This document shows, piece by piece, positions 42,477 to 52,844 of a DNA stretch of 64,000 bases (the first letter of the stretch is position 1; the number at the start of each line of letters is the position of its first letter). The stretch is from Streptomyces triculaminicus (GTDB lineage: Bacteria; Actinomycetota; Actinomycetes; Streptomycetales; Streptomycetaceae): NCBI RefSeq assembly GCF_017349075.1, contig NZ_JAFMOF010000003.1:1148684-1212683 (forward strand), in the 5' to 3' direction. A model generated the notes under the pieces. It ran no database searches and was not told the DNA's origin. It was given only the letters and a program-made list of their open reading frames with translations. Position numbers and translations under genes: made by a program.

Positions 42477-43031
42477 GTGACTTCGAGTTCGACGCCGGGG
42501 CTCACCCGGTTCAACGCGGCCGAGGACGGCACGGCGCGGGCCGTACTGCACGACATCTGCGCGAGCGGCGCGTGGGCGCGGGAGATCCTCGCGCGGCGGC
42601 CCTACCGCGACGCCGAGGAACTGCTGACCGTCAGCGACGCCGCCGTCGCCCGGCTCGGCCCGGCCGACCTCGCCGAGGCCATGGCCGCCCACCCGCCCAT
42701 CGGACGGCCCACGCCCGGCGACCCGGTCTCCTCCCGTGAGCAGCGCGGCATGGCGGACGCCCCCGCCGCCCTGCGGGCCGAGATGCTCGAACTCACCCTG
42801 GCCTACCAGGAGAAGTTCGGGCACGTCTTCCTCATCTGCGCCACCGGCCTCACCGCCGAACAGATGCGTGACGCCGTACGCCGCCGGATCGGCAACGCCC
42901 CGCACCACGAGCGCGAGATCGTCCGGCAGGAACTGGGCAGGATCAACCGCATCCGGCTGGCCCGCCTCGCCGTGACGCCCGCGACACCGCCCGCGACAAC
43001 CCCCGCGACCGAAGGAGCCGCCCCGCCATGA
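42477..43031 (+). CDS. uraD: OHCU decarboxylase
   Basis: A 184-residue enzyme that decarboxylates 2-oxo-4-hydroxy-4-carboxy-5-ureidoimidazoline to S-allantoin. The catalytic His is in AAHPPIGRP and the substrate loop in EKFGHVFLICATGLTAEQM. The end NAPHHEREIVRQELGRINRIRL is typical. GTG 42477 follows GGAGG. It overlaps uraH by 4 bp (ATGA) and its tail contains short Ala-Thr-Pro repeats. Confidence 0.93.
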   Translation: MTSSSTPGLTRFNAAEDGTARAVLHDICASGAWAREILARRPYRDAEELLTVSDAAVARLGPADLAEAMAAHPPIGRPTPGDPVSSREQRGMADAPAALRAEMLELTLAYQEKFGHVFLICATGLTAEQMRDAVRRRIGNAPHHEREIVRQELGRINRIRLARLAVTPATPPATTPATEGAAPP

Positions 43032-43378
43032 CCGCCGCCGCCACGGTCTCCACGCACGTCCTCGACACCGCCACGGGGCGCCCGGCCGGCGGCGTGGACG
43101 TGGAGCTGTCCGTCCGCGACGGCGCGGCCGGGACGTGGTCCGTGCTCGCGGCGGGGCGGACCGACGCTGACGGGCGCTGCGCGGGCTTCCCCCCGCTGCC
43201 GCCCCCCGCCGACCGGGTGCGCCTGCGCTTCGACGTGGCGATCCGCCGAGAACCTCCGGTCGGCGGGCCCGCCTTCTTCCCTGAGGTGGCGGTGACCTTC
43301 GCCGTCGCACCCGGCGAGCACCATCACGTCCCCCTGCTGCTCAGCCCGTTCGGATACTCCGTATACCGAGGGAGTTAG
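43028..43378 (+). CDS. uraH: 5-hydroxyisourate hydrolase
   Basis: A 116-residue transthyretin-like homotetrameric enzyme that opens 5-hydroxyisourate to OHCU. Family motifs are STHVLDTATGRPAGG (His), the TDADGRC turn, FFPEVAVTF, HHHVPLLLSPFGYSVYRGS with the conserved C-terminal YRGS. Translationally coupled to uraD, and 3 bp before uricase. Confidence 0.95.
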   Translation: MTAAATVSTHVLDTATGRPAGGVDVELSVRDGAAGTWSVLAAGRTDADGRCAGFPPLPPPADRVRLRFDVAIRREPPVGGPAFFPEVAVTFAVAPGEHHHVPLLLSPFGYSVYRGS

Positions 43379-43381
43379 CAC

Positions 43382-44260
43382 GTGATCCTGGGTCAGAACC
43401 AGTACGGCAAGGCCGAGAACCGCGTCGTGAGGATCACCCGCGACGGCACCACCCACCACATCAAGGACCTCAACGTCAGCGTCGCCCTCTCCGGCGACAT
43501 GGAGGACGTGCACCTCTCCGGCTCCAACGCCGCCGTCCTGACCACCGACACCACCAAGAACACCGTCTTCGCCTTCGCCAAGGAGCACGGCATCGCCTCG
43601 GCCGAGGCGTTCGGCATCGCGCTCGCCCGGCACTTCGTCGCCGGCCAGCCGTCGATCCGTACGGCCAGGATCCGCCTCGAGGAGTACGCCTGGGCCCGCA
43701 TCGAGACGCCCGGCCCCCGGCGGCACTCGTTCGTCCGCGAGAACCAGGAGACCCGCACCGCGCAGGTCACCTTCGACGGCACCGACTGGGAGATCGTCTC
43801 CGGGCTCAAGGACCTGGTGGTGCTGAACTCCACCGACTCGGAGTTCACCGGCTACCTCAAGGACCGCTACACCACGCTCCCCGAGACGCGCGACCGCATC
43901 CTCGCCACCCGCGTCCAGGCGTGCTGGCGGCACGCCTCGGCCGACGCCGACTGGGACCCGGTCTACCGGCAGGCCCGCGAGCACCTCCTGGGCGCCTTCG
44001 CCGGCACCTACTCCCTCTCCCTGCAGCAGACCCTCTACCGGATGGGCACGCGGGTCCTCGAGAACTGCCCCGGGATCGAGGAGATCCGCCTCTCCCTGCC
44101 CAACCAGCACCACTTCCTCGTGGACCTCGAACCCTTCGGGCTCACGAACGACAACGAGGTCTACCACGCGGCCGACCGCCCCTACGGGCTGATCGAGGCG
44201 ACCATCCTGCGCGAGGGCGCCGAGCCCCGCATCCCGGCGGACATGACCACCCTCGCCTGA
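43382..44260 (+). CDS. urate oxidase (uricase)
   Basis: A 292-residue cofactor-free oxidase that converts urate to 5-hydroxyisourate. Motifs are QNQYGKAENRVVRI, DTTKNTVFAFAKEHG (catalytic Thr/Lys region), NSTDSEFTGYLKDRYTTL (uricase signature), LPNQHHFLVDL (Gln/His) and EVYHAADRPYGLIEAT. Start GTG 43382 directly follows uraH. Third gene of the urate-to-allantoin operon. Confidence 0.96.
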   Translation: MILGQNQYGKAENRVVRITRDGTTHHIKDLNVSVALSGDMEDVHLSGSNAAVLTTDTTKNTVFAFAKEHGIASAEAFGIALARHFVAGQPSIRTARIRLEEYAWARIETPGPRRHSFVRENQETRTAQVTFDGTDWEIVSGLKDLVVLNSTDSEFTGYLKDRYTTLPETRDRILATRVQACWRHASADADWDPVYRQAREHLLGAFAGTYSLSLQQTLYRMGTRVLENCPGIEEIRLSLPNQHHFLVDLEPFGLTNDNEVYHAADRPYGLIEATILREGAEPRIPADMTTLA

Positions 44261-44333
44261 CCGCCCGTTGCCCGACCCGCCCCACCGGACACGCCCCAAG
44301 GCCGACCCTCAAGGACCTAAGGACCTGGCGACC

Positions 44334-45728
44334 ATGGCAGCACCCGCACCCCCCTTGCCGGCCCGCACCGTCATCGAGAACTGCGCCATCGCCACCGTCG
44401 ACGCCGCCGGCACCGAACACGCCTCGGGCCACATCGTCGTCAGCGGCCACCTCCTCGAGTCCGTCGGCCCCGGGCCCGCCCCCGCGCACCTGGCCGGCGT
44501 CACCCGCCGCGTCGACGGCAGCGGTCACCTGGCCACCCCCGGGCTCGTCAACACCCATCACCACTTCTACCAATGGCTCACCAGGGGACTCGCCCGCGAC
44601 AGCAACCTCTTCGACTGGCTCGTGGCCCTCTACCCCACCTGGGCCCGCATCGACGAGGCCATGGTCCACGCGGCCGCGCGCGGCTCCCTGGCCATGATGG
44701 TCCGCGGCGGCGTCACCACCGCCATGGACCACCACTACGTCTTCCCCCGGGGTGCGGGCGACCTCCTCGGCGCGGAGATCCGCGCCGCCCGCGAGATCGG
44801 CGTGCGGTTCAGCCCCACCCGCGGGTCCATGGACCGCGGCGAGTCGGCGGGCGGGCTGCCCCCGGACTTCGCCGTCGAGACCACCGAGGCCGCGCTCATC
44901 GCCACCGAGGAGGCCATCGACACCCACCACGACCCCTCCTTCGCCTCGATGCTGCGCGTCGGCGTCGCCCCCTGCTCGCCGTTCTCCGTCTCCACCGAGC
45001 TGCTGCGCGAGTCCGCCGCGCTCGCCCGCCGCAAGGGCGTACGGCTGCACACCCACGGCTCGGAGACGGTCGAGGAGGAGCGCTTCTGCGAGGAACTGTT
45101 CGGCATGGGGCCGACGGACTACTTCGAGTCCACCGGCTGGCTCGGCGACGACGTGTGGATGGCCCACTGCGTCCATATGAGCGACGCCGACATCGACGCC
45201 TTCGCCCGTACGGGCACGGGCGTGGCGCACTGCCCCTCCTCCAACGCCCGCCTCGGCGCCGGCACCGCCCGCGTCCCCGCCATGCTGCGCGCCGGCGTCC
45301 CCGTGGGCCTCGGCGTCGACGGCACCGCCTCCAACGAGTCCGGCGAACTCCACACCGAACTGCGCAACGCCCTCCTCGTCCACCGCCTCGCCGGCGGCGC
45401 GACGGCCCTCGACGTTCGGCAGGCGCTGCGGCTGGGCACGTACGGGGGCGCCCAGGTTCTGGGCCGGGCCGCCGAGACCGGCTCGCTCGAGGCGGGCAAG
45501 CTCGCCGACCTGGTGCTGTGGAAGCTCGACGGGCTCGGCCACTCCACCATCGCCGACCCCGTCGCCGCCCTCGTCCTCGGCCCGCCCGCGCCCGTCACCC
45601 TCTCCCTCGTCGGCGGCAGACCCGTCGTCGAGCACGGCCGGCTCGTCACCGCCGACGAGGAGGCCATCGCCCGCGAGGCCCGCGCCGAGGCCCGCCGCCT
45701 CGCGCGGCTCGCGGACGGCGCCGGCTGA
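44334..45728 (+). CDS. 8-oxoguanine deaminase-like amidohydrolase
   Basis: A 464-residue zinc amidohydrolase of the TrzA/AtzB-like group. It has the metal HxH region PGLVNTHHHFYQWLTRGLA, HTHGSETVEE, MAHCVHMSDADI and LGVDGTASNES (metal Asp). TRGLARDSNLFDWL is characteristic of 8-oxoguanine deaminases, which yield urate from 8-oxoguanine and so fit directly before uricase. Guanine deaminase is the alternative. ATG 44334 is chosen; a frame open to 44268 lacks a ribosome site. Confidence 0.83.
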   Translation: MAAPAPPLPARTVIENCAIATVDAAGTEHASGHIVVSGHLLESVGPGPAPAHLAGVTRRVDGSGHLATPGLVNTHHHFYQWLTRGLARDSNLFDWLVALYPTWARIDEAMVHAAARGSLAMMVRGGVTTAMDHHYVFPRGAGDLLGAEIRAAREIGVRFSPTRGSMDRGESAGGLPPDFAVETTEAALIATEEAIDTHHDPSFASMLRVGVAPCSPFSVSTELLRESAALARRKGVRLHTHGSETVEEERFCEELFGMGPTDYFESTGWLGDDVWMAHCVHMSDADIDAFARTGTGVAHCPSSNARLGAGTARVPAMLRAGVPVGLGVDGTASNESGELHTELRNALLVHRLAGGATALDVRQALRLGTYGGAQVLGRAAETGSLEAGKLADLVLWKLDGLGHSTIADPVAALVLGPPAPVTLSLVGGRPVVEHGRLVTADEEAIAREARAEARRLARLADGAG

Positions 45729-45855
45729 CGGCCCGGAGCCGGCCGCCGCGGACCCGCCGGGAGGGACGGCTCCCGGCCGGGGCCGGGCCGGGGCGCGGCA
45801 CCACCCGCGCCCCGGCCCCACGCCCTCCCACGCCCACCGATCAGGAGGAACCGCT

Positions 45856-47241
45856 GTGGCCGTAGTGCCCGGGCCCGCCCGGCACCCCGCCGACGCGCCG
45901 GAACCGGCGGGGAACGACAGGCACCCCGTGGACCGGCTGCCCGGCCCCGGCAAGCTGCTCGCCGGCGGCTTCCAGCACCTGGTCGCCGCGTACGCCGGCG
46001 TGGTCGCGCCGCCCCTCGTCGTCGGCGCGTACGTCGGGCTCTCCCCGGCCGGGCTCACCTTCCTCGTGGGCGCGAGCCTGTTCACCGCGGGCATCGCCAC
46101 CCTGCTGCAGACGATCGGCTTCTGGCGGATCGGCGCCAGGATGCCGTTCGTCAACGGCGTCTCCTTCGCGGGCGTCGCGCCGATGCTCGCCGTCGCCGAC
46201 GCCCAGGGAGACCGGCGCGACGCCCTGCCCGTCATCTACGGGGCCGTCATCGTCGCGGGCGTGCTGGGCTTCCTGCTCGCCCCGGCCTTCTGCCGGCTCG
46301 TGCGCTTCTTCCCGCCCGTCGTCAGCGGAACCGTCATCACCCTGATCGGCATCACCCTCCTGCCGGTCTCCTTCGGCTGGATCCAGGGCGGCCATCCCGA
46401 GCGGCCCGCCGCCCCCGTCGACCTGGCCCTGGCGGCGGCGACCCTGGCGATCGTGCTGCTCCTGCGCAGGCTGCTGCGGGGCTTCCTGCGGCAGATCGCC
46501 ATCCTGCTCGGCCTCGTCGCCGGCACCCTGCTCGCCCTGCCGGCCGGGGCCGTCGACACCACCGCCACCCGCCACGCCGCCCTCGCCGGCTTCCCCACCC
46601 CCTTCCACTTCGGCACCCCGCACATCGAGGCGGCGCCGGTGGTCTCCATGTGCGTGCTGATGCTGGTCTGCATGACCGAGAGCACCGCCGACATGCTGGC
46701 GCTGGGCGCGATCGTGGGACGCGAGGCGGACGAGAAGGTCATCGCGGCGGGGCTGCGCGCCGACACGCTCGGCACGGCCGTCAGCCCGCTCTTCAACGGC
46801 TTCGCCAACAGCGCCTTCGCCCAGAACATCGGCCTCGTCGCCGTCACCGGGGTGCGCAGCCGCTTCACCGTCGCCGCCTGCGGGCTGATGTTCGTCCTGC
46901 TGGGCCTGAGCCCGGCCTTCGCCTCGCTGATCGCGCTGGTGCCGCAGCCGGTCCTCGGCGGTGCGGGCATCGTGCTGTTCGGCACGGTCGCCGCCAGCGG
47001 GATCGGCGTGCTGCGCACGGCGGGGCTCGAGCGCGGCGACAATCTGCTGATCGCCGCGACCGCCCTGGGCGTGGGCATGATCCCGGTGGTCTCCAGGACC
47101 TTCTACGACGACGCCGGGATCCCCGCGACGCTGAAGGTCGTCCTGGACTCGGGCGTCAGCGCCGGCTGCCTGACGGCGGTCCTGCTCAACCTCGCCTTCA
47201 ACCACCTCGGCGGCGGTGGCCGGCCCGAGCGTGGCGACTAG
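45856..47241 (+). CDS. NCS2 family urate/xanthine permease
   Basis: A 461-residue membrane transporter with about 12-14 helices. GFQHLVAAYAGVVAPPLVV is the conserved first-helix region and FAQNIGLVAVTGVRSR is the NCS2 signature. TESTADMLALGAIVGRE contains the substrate Glu region. It belongs to the UacT/UapA-like branch, distinct from the AzgA-like protein at 2.4 kb. By context it imports urate or xanthine. Confidence 0.9.
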   Translation: MAVVPGPARHPADAPEPAGNDRHPVDRLPGPGKLLAGGFQHLVAAYAGVVAPPLVVGAYVGLSPAGLTFLVGASLFTAGIATLLQTIGFWRIGARMPFVNGVSFAGVAPMLAVADAQGDRRDALPVIYGAVIVAGVLGFLLAPAFCRLVRFFPPVVSGTVITLIGITLLPVSFGWIQGGHPERPAAPVDLALAAATLAIVLLLRRLLRGFLRQIAILLGLVAGTLLALPAGAVDTTATRHAALAGFPTPFHFGTPHIEAAPVVSMCVLMLVCMTESTADMLALGAIVGREADEKVIAAGLRADTLGTAVSPLFNGFANSAFAQNIGLVAVTGVRSRFTVAACGLMFVLLGLSPAFASLIALVPQPVLGGAGIVLFGTVAASGIGVLRTAGLERGDNLLIAATALGVGMIPVVSRTFYDDAGIPATLKVVLDSGVSAGCLTAVLLNLAFNHLGGGGRPERGD

Positions 47242-47278
47242 GGACGAGTGACGCATTGCGCGACAATCTCCCCCGAAT

Positions 47279-47314
47279 CGCTCGTAGGTGTGAGAGCGCT
47301 CGAAGGTGTGAGAG
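47279..47314. promoter_or_regulatory. 18-bp direct repeat upstream of the YfcC-type carrier
   Basis: Two adjacent copies of cgctcg(t/a)aggtgtgagag, at 47279 and 47297, differ at one base. They end about 12 bp before the preferred GTG start and probably form a regulator site, not coding sequence. Confidence 0.6.
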
Positions 47315-47325
47315 AGGGCCGCCGC

Positions 47326-48852
47326 GTGGACCAGCAAGCCGAGGAGGAGCCGGCCCGCGAGGAACCTGAAGGCAGACGCGCCTTCGTCTTCCCCAGCGCA
47401 CTGACGGTCCTCGCCGCGGTGACCGTCGCCGTCTGGATCCTCACCTTCGTCATCCCCTCCGGCTCCTACCGCCGCACCCCCGACGGCGACCCGATCCAGG
47501 GCACCTACCACCGCGAGCCCGCCCCCGGAGGCTTCCTCCACCGCCTCGGCGACCTCTTCCTCGCCCCCGTCAACGGCCTCTACGGCGTGCGGGACGCAAA
47601 GACGGGCGAGGTGGCGCCGGACGCCGTCGGCACGCTCTACGGCAGCGCCGGGGTCTTCCTCTTCGTGCTGGCCATCGGCGCGTTCATCACCGTGGTCTTC
47701 GCCACCGGAGCCCTGGACCGGGGCATCGAACGACTGGCCCACCGGCTGCGCGAGCGCGGGGCGCTGCTCATCGCCGGCGTGATGACGGTCTTCTCGCTGC
47801 TGGGCACCGTGGAGGGGTTCGCCGAGGAGACGCTGGGCTTCTACGGGCTGCTCGTCCCGCTGATGCTGGCGCTCGGCTACGACCGCATGGTCGCCACCGG
47901 CACCATCATCCTCGGCGCGGGCGTCGGCGTGCTCGCCTCCACCGTCAACCCCTTCGCCACCGGCGTCGCCTCCTCCGCCGCCGGCATCTCGATCGGCGAC
48001 GGCATCGCCCTGCGCTTCGCGATGTGGGTGGTGCTCACCGCCGTCACCATCGGCTACGTCGTCCGGTACGCCCACCGGGTGCGCGCCGCCCCGGAGCGCT
48101 CGCTGGTGGGCTTCCTCGAGGGCGACCGCGAGCTCGCCGCCAAGGCGGCCGAGCCACCGGAGCTCACCGGGCTGCAGAAGGGGGTGCTCGTCCTCGTCGC
48201 CCTCGTCTTCACCTTCATGATCTTCTCGGTGATCCCCTGGGCGAGCGCGCTCTCGGGCCGGTCCGACGCCGTGCCCTACGACTGGGAACTGGGCTGGTCC
48301 TTCGCGCAGTTGGCCGCCCTGTTCATCGTCGCGGCCGTGCTCGTCGGGCTCGTCGCCCACCTGGGCGAGCAGAAGCTGAGCGCCACGATCATCCAGGGCG
48401 CCGCCGACTTCATCGCCCCCGCGCTGGTGATCGTCCTCGCCCGGGGCGTCACCGTCATCATGACCAACGCCAAGGTCATCGACACCGTGCTGCACGCCGT
48501 CGAGGGCGTGGTCTCGGGCACGCCGCCGGTGGCGTTCGCCGTCCTCGTCTACATCGTGAACCTGCCGCTGGCCTTCCTGATCCCCTCCACCTCCGGCCAT
48601 GCGACGCTGGCGATGCCGATCCTCGCCCCGCTCGCGGACTTCGCGGGCGTCTCCCGGGCGGTGGCGGTCACCGCCTGGCAGTCGGCGAGCGGCTGGATGA
48701 ACCTGTGGGTACCCACGACCGCCGTCGTGGTCGGCGGGGTGTCGCTGGCGAAGGTCGGCTACGACCGCTACCTGCGGTTCGTCTGGCCGCTGCTGGCCCT
48801 CCTGGCCGTGCTCATCTGCGGCTTCCTGGCGCTGGGCGCGGCCCTCGGCTGA
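47326..48852 (+). CDS. YfcC/DcuC family membrane carrier
   Basis: A 508-residue integral membrane protein with about 12 helices. FVFPSALTVLAAVTVAVWILTF at the start, SGSYRRTPDG, FGLL-type segments, GTVEGFAEETLGFYGLLVPL and LIPSTSGHATLAMPILAPLAD are typical of the YfcC (C4-dicarboxylate/arginine-ornithine antiporter-like) family. GTG 47326 with AGAGAGG upstream is preferred over GTG 47248, which would translate a DNA direct repeat. The substrate is unknown; ureides or carboxylates from purine breakdown are plausible. Confidence 0.8.
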   Translation: MDQQAEEEPAREEPEGRRAFVFPSALTVLAAVTVAVWILTFVIPSGSYRRTPDGDPIQGTYHREPAPGGFLHRLGDLFLAPVNGLYGVRDAKTGEVAPDAVGTLYGSAGVFLFVLAIGAFITVVFATGALDRGIERLAHRLRERGALLIAGVMTVFSLLGTVEGFAEETLGFYGLLVPLMLALGYDRMVATGTIILGAGVGVLASTVNPFATGVASSAAGISIGDGIALRFAMWVVLTAVTIGYVVRYAHRVRAAPERSLVGFLEGDRELAAKAAEPPELTGLQKGVLVLVALVFTFMIFSVIPWASALSGRSDAVPYDWELGWSFAQLAALFIVAAVLVGLVAHLGEQKLSATIIQGAADFIAPALVIVLARGVTVIMTNAKVIDTVLHAVEGVVSGTPPVAFAVLVYIVNLPLAFLIPSTSGHATLAMPILAPLADFAGVSRAVAVTAWQSASGWMNLWVPTTAVVVGGVSLAKVGYDRYLRFVWPLLALLAVLICGFLALGAALG

Positions 48853-48874
48853 CGGGGGAGGGCCGCGCCCGGGC

Positions 48875-48899
48875 GCCGCCGCCCCCTGGGGCCGGCGGC
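48875..48899. terminator. hairpin between convergent carrier and aceB genes
   Basis: Arms 48875-48885 and 48888-48899 pair with one bulged base, 8 bases from the aceB stop. Confidence 0.5.
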
Positions 48900-48906
48900 T
48901 CGGGCG

Positions 48907-50505
<1,599 letters not shown>

Positions 50506-50566
50506 GGGCGGTCACTCCTCTTCAGCGGGCGGGCATGAGGGCGGCGCATGCCGAACTGACCTTGTG

Positions 50567-50596
50567 GAGAATAGTTTTCTCATCGTGGAAGTTCAA
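50567..50596 (-). promoter_or_regulatory. aceB promoter with overlapping palindrome
   Basis: On the minus strand TTGAAC (50591-50596) and TATTCT (50568-50573) are 17 bp apart, close to consensus. GAGAA and TTCTC (50567-50581) form an inverted repeat over the -10. In S. coelicolor the AllR repressor is known to act on allantoin genes and malate synthase, so this is a candidate AllR site. Confidence 0.65.
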
Positions 50597-50603
50597 TGGC
50601 GCG

Positions 50604-51275
50604 TTATTCCCGTGGCATTCCCCAGCAGCCCGTTGTTCCGGCAGTGCGTCGTTCCAGCAGCGCGAGATCGTCCGGGGTGTCCACGTCGTCGGGCGCCGCC
50701 ACGTCCGAGCACTCCACGAGCCGTACGGCCGCGGCGTGCCGGCGCAGATACGCACGGGCCCCCAGATCACCCTCGGACGCCGCCGCCACGCCCGCCCAGT
50801 GCTCCCGCCCCAGCAGCACCGGATGCCCCCGCTCGCCCCCGTAGGACGCCGCCGCAAGGCTCGCCCCGGCCCGGTGCGCGGCCAGCACGCGCGCCACGGC
50901 CGCCGCGCCCACGCGCGGCTGGTCGACCAGCGCGACCACCGCCGCCGAGACGCCCGGGACCGCCGCCAGCGAGGCGAGCCCGGCCCGCAGCGACGAGCCC
51001 ATGCCCCGCTCCCAGTGCGGGTTGTCCACGAGCACCCGGCCCGCCGCCGGCGGCCCGAGCCGGGCCCGCACCTCGGCCGCGCCCGCGCCCAGCACCACAT
51101 GCACCGGCCCGCAGCCGCCCTCGGACAACTGTCGTATCGCGTGCTCCACCAGCAGACCGCCCCGGTGCGCCAGGAGCGCCTTGGGGCGCCCGCCGAGCCG
51201 TCGCCCGCCGCCGGCCGCCAGCAACAGCCCCGCCACGCACGCGTGTTTCGCACCCGTGTCCGCCGTTCGCGCCAT
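50604..51275 (-). CDS. MocA-like molybdenum cofactor nucleotidyltransferase
   Basis: A 223-residue NTP-transferase (GT-A fold). The nucleotide motif is GLLLAAGGGRRLGGRPKALL and the acceptor region is VALVDQPRVG and GERGHPVLLG. MocA makes molybdopterin cytosine dinucleotide for xanthine-dehydrogenase-like enzymes, which suits this purine region. Two in-frame ATGs are possible; ATG 51275 follows GGGG and is preferred over 51293. A sugar-phosphate nucleotidyltransferase is less likely because of length. Confidence 0.75.
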   Translation of the reverse strand: MARTADTGAKHACVAGLLLAAGGGRRLGGRPKALLAHRGGLLVEHAIRQLSEGGCGPVHVVLGAGAAEVRARLGPPAAGRVLVDNPHWERGMGSSLRAGLASLAAVPGVSAAVVALVDQPRVGAAAVARVLAAHRAGASLAAASYGGERGHPVLLGREHWAGVAAASEGDLGARAYLRRHAAAVRLVECSDVAAPDDVDTPDDLALLERRTAGTTGCWGMPRE

Positions 51276-51432
51276 AGCCCCTGCATACCGCATACCTGGG
51301 CGGATGTGCGCCGGACGTCAGTTCGTCACTCGTACGTGAACGCTCGGCCTGAATTTCGCTGTGCGTGTGGCGCGTCGCACGGAAACTGGCGTTAACTGAT
51401 CCGCGCGAGCGAGTACGGGAGGGGGACAAGTC

Positions 51433-51831
51433 GTGGCGGAAGGCGCCGTAGTGGTGGAAGAGGGGCGAACGGGACGTTTCGGCGAGGAGACGGACCCGAG
51501 AATCGACGAGCTGGGCGCCGCCGTGTCCCGGCTGCGCCGCGAGCTGGCCGGGCACCCCGCCCCCTTACCGGACCGGGACGCCGCCGAGGACGAGCTGGCC
51601 GCCCTGGACGCCATGGCCCGCGCCGGCGCCCCCGACGTCTCCCGGCTGCGCCGCTCCCTGTTGCTGGTGGCGGGCGCCGTGGGCTCGGTCAGCGCCCTGG
51701 CCCCCGCGCTCGGCGCCGTCCGCGCCGCCGTCGACCGCTTCGGCGGTCTCCCGGACGCCCCGCCGGCCGCACGGCCCGAGGGCGCGGCGGAGCCGGACGC
51801 GGCGGACGTGCCGCGCCCCCGCGAGGGCTGA
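51433..51831 (+). CDS. DUF5955-like hypothetical protein
   Basis: A 132-residue protein: acidic N-terminus, a helical DPRIDELGAAVSRLRREL segment, a helical Asp/Glu region, then VSRLRRSLLLVAGAVGSVSALAPALGAVRAAVDRFGG, and a Pro/Ala tail. From memory this resembles the Streptomyces DUF5955 family found next to allR. No function is known. GTG 51433; AGGGGG lies upstream. Confidence 0.65.
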   Translation: MAEGAVVVEEGRTGRFGEETDPRIDELGAAVSRLRRELAGHPAPLPDRDAAEDELAALDAMARAGAPDVSRLRRSLLLVAGAVGSVSALAPALGAVRAAVDRFGGLPDAPPAARPEGAAEPDAADVPRPREG

Positions 51832-51851
51832 AGCCCCCGCCGGGGCGGCGA

Positions 51852-52640
51852 TCAGGCGGTGACGGTGGTCGCGGCCAGCGACTTCGAGAGCTCCGCGGCC
51901 ACGACCTGCAGCAGCGGGACGATGCGCTCCGTGGCGGCCTCGGTGACCCGGCCCGCCGGACCCGAGATCGAGATGGCCGCCGACGTGGGCGAGTCGGGCA
52001 CCGGCACCGCCAGGCAGCGGACGCCGATCTCCTGCTCGTTGTCGTCCATCGCGAAGCCCGACTCGCGCACCCGCGCCAGCTCCGCGAGGAAGCCGTCGGG
52101 CGTGGTGATCGTCTTCTCGGTCGCGGCCGGCATGCCCGTGCGCGCCAGCAGCGCGCGGACCTCGTCGTCGGCGGACTGGGCGAGCAGCGCCTTGCCGACG
52201 CCCGTGGTGTGCGGCAGCACGCGCCGCCCGACCTCGGTGAACATCCGCACCGAGTGGCGCGAGGGCACCTGCGCCACGTACACGACCTCGTCGCCGTCGA
52301 GCAGCGCCATGTTCGCGGTCTCGCCGGTCTCCTCGACCAGGCGGGCCAGGTGCGGCCGGGCCCAGGTGCCCAGCAGCCGGGCCGAGCTCTCCCCGAGCCG
52401 GATCAGCCGGGGGCCGAGGGCGTACCGGCGGTTGGGCTGCTGCCGTACGTATCCGCAGGCCACCAGCGTGCGCATCAGGCGGTGAATGGTGGGCAGCGGC
52501 AGGCCGCTGCTGGCGGACAGCTCGCTGAGTCCGACTTCACCGCCCGCGTCGGCCATCCGCTCGAGCAGGTCGAAGGCACGCTCGAGGGACTGGACGCCGC
52601 CACTGCTTGCGGCGGTTCGGGGCTCGGCGGACGAGGGCAC
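51852..52640 (-). CDS. allR: IclR family repressor, AllR-like
   Basis: A 262-residue regulator. The winged helix VQSLERAFDLLERM, GLSELSASSGLPLPTIHRLMRTL covers about residues 15-75, followed by an IclR effector domain with PHTTGVGKALLAQ and GFAMDDNEQEIGVRCLAVPV (ligand pocket). AllR of S. coelicolor is released by allantoic/glyoxylic intermediates and represses allantoin genes. Here it is divergent from allantoinase, and palindromes occur at allB, uraD, hyi and aceB. An inverted GTTTC/GAAAC pair in the intergenic region may be its own operator. Confidence 0.88.
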   Translation of the reverse strand: MPSSAEPRTAASSGGVQSLERAFDLLERMADAGGEVGLSELSASSGLPLPTIHRLMRTLVACGYVRQQPNRRYALGPRLIRLGESSARLLGTWARPHLARLVEETGETANMALLDGDEVVYVAQVPSRHSVRMFTEVGRRVLPHTTGVGKALLAQSADDEVRALLARTGMPAATEKTITTPDGFLAELARVRESGFAMDDNEQEIGVRCLAVPVPDSPTSAAISISGPAGRVTEAATERIVPLLQVVAAELSKSLAATTVTA

Positions 52641-52789
52641 GGCGCTCCTTCCGGGGTGGGGGGTGGCAGCAGCCTACCGGCCGCCGCGGATGTCACGTGC
52701 GCGTTTCTGATGCGTGAAACAGGCGTTCCGATATGTGAAAGGTCTTGACCTCCGCCGGTCCCGGTTGAAGACTGCCCTCCGTCGCCACG

Positions 52790-52808
52790 CTTCAACAGAA
52801 TGTTGAAG
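52790..52808 (+). promoter_or_regulatory. TTCAACA-type operator upstream of allantoinase
   Basis: CTTCAACA and TGTTGAAG form a perfect 8-bp inverted repeat around GAA. A half site GTTGAAG lies about 27 bp upstream, just after a possible TTGACC -35. It matches the site before uraD. Confidence 0.7.
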
Positions 52809-52844
52809 TGATGAACGGGGTTCGGGCCGGCGGGAGGCCGAGGA

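Noticed and set aside
52731..52741. ATGTGAAAG as a fifth member of the AATGTGA operator family
   Set aside because: Only seven core bases match, the flanks differ, and it lies in the allR-allB region where other palindromes explain control better.
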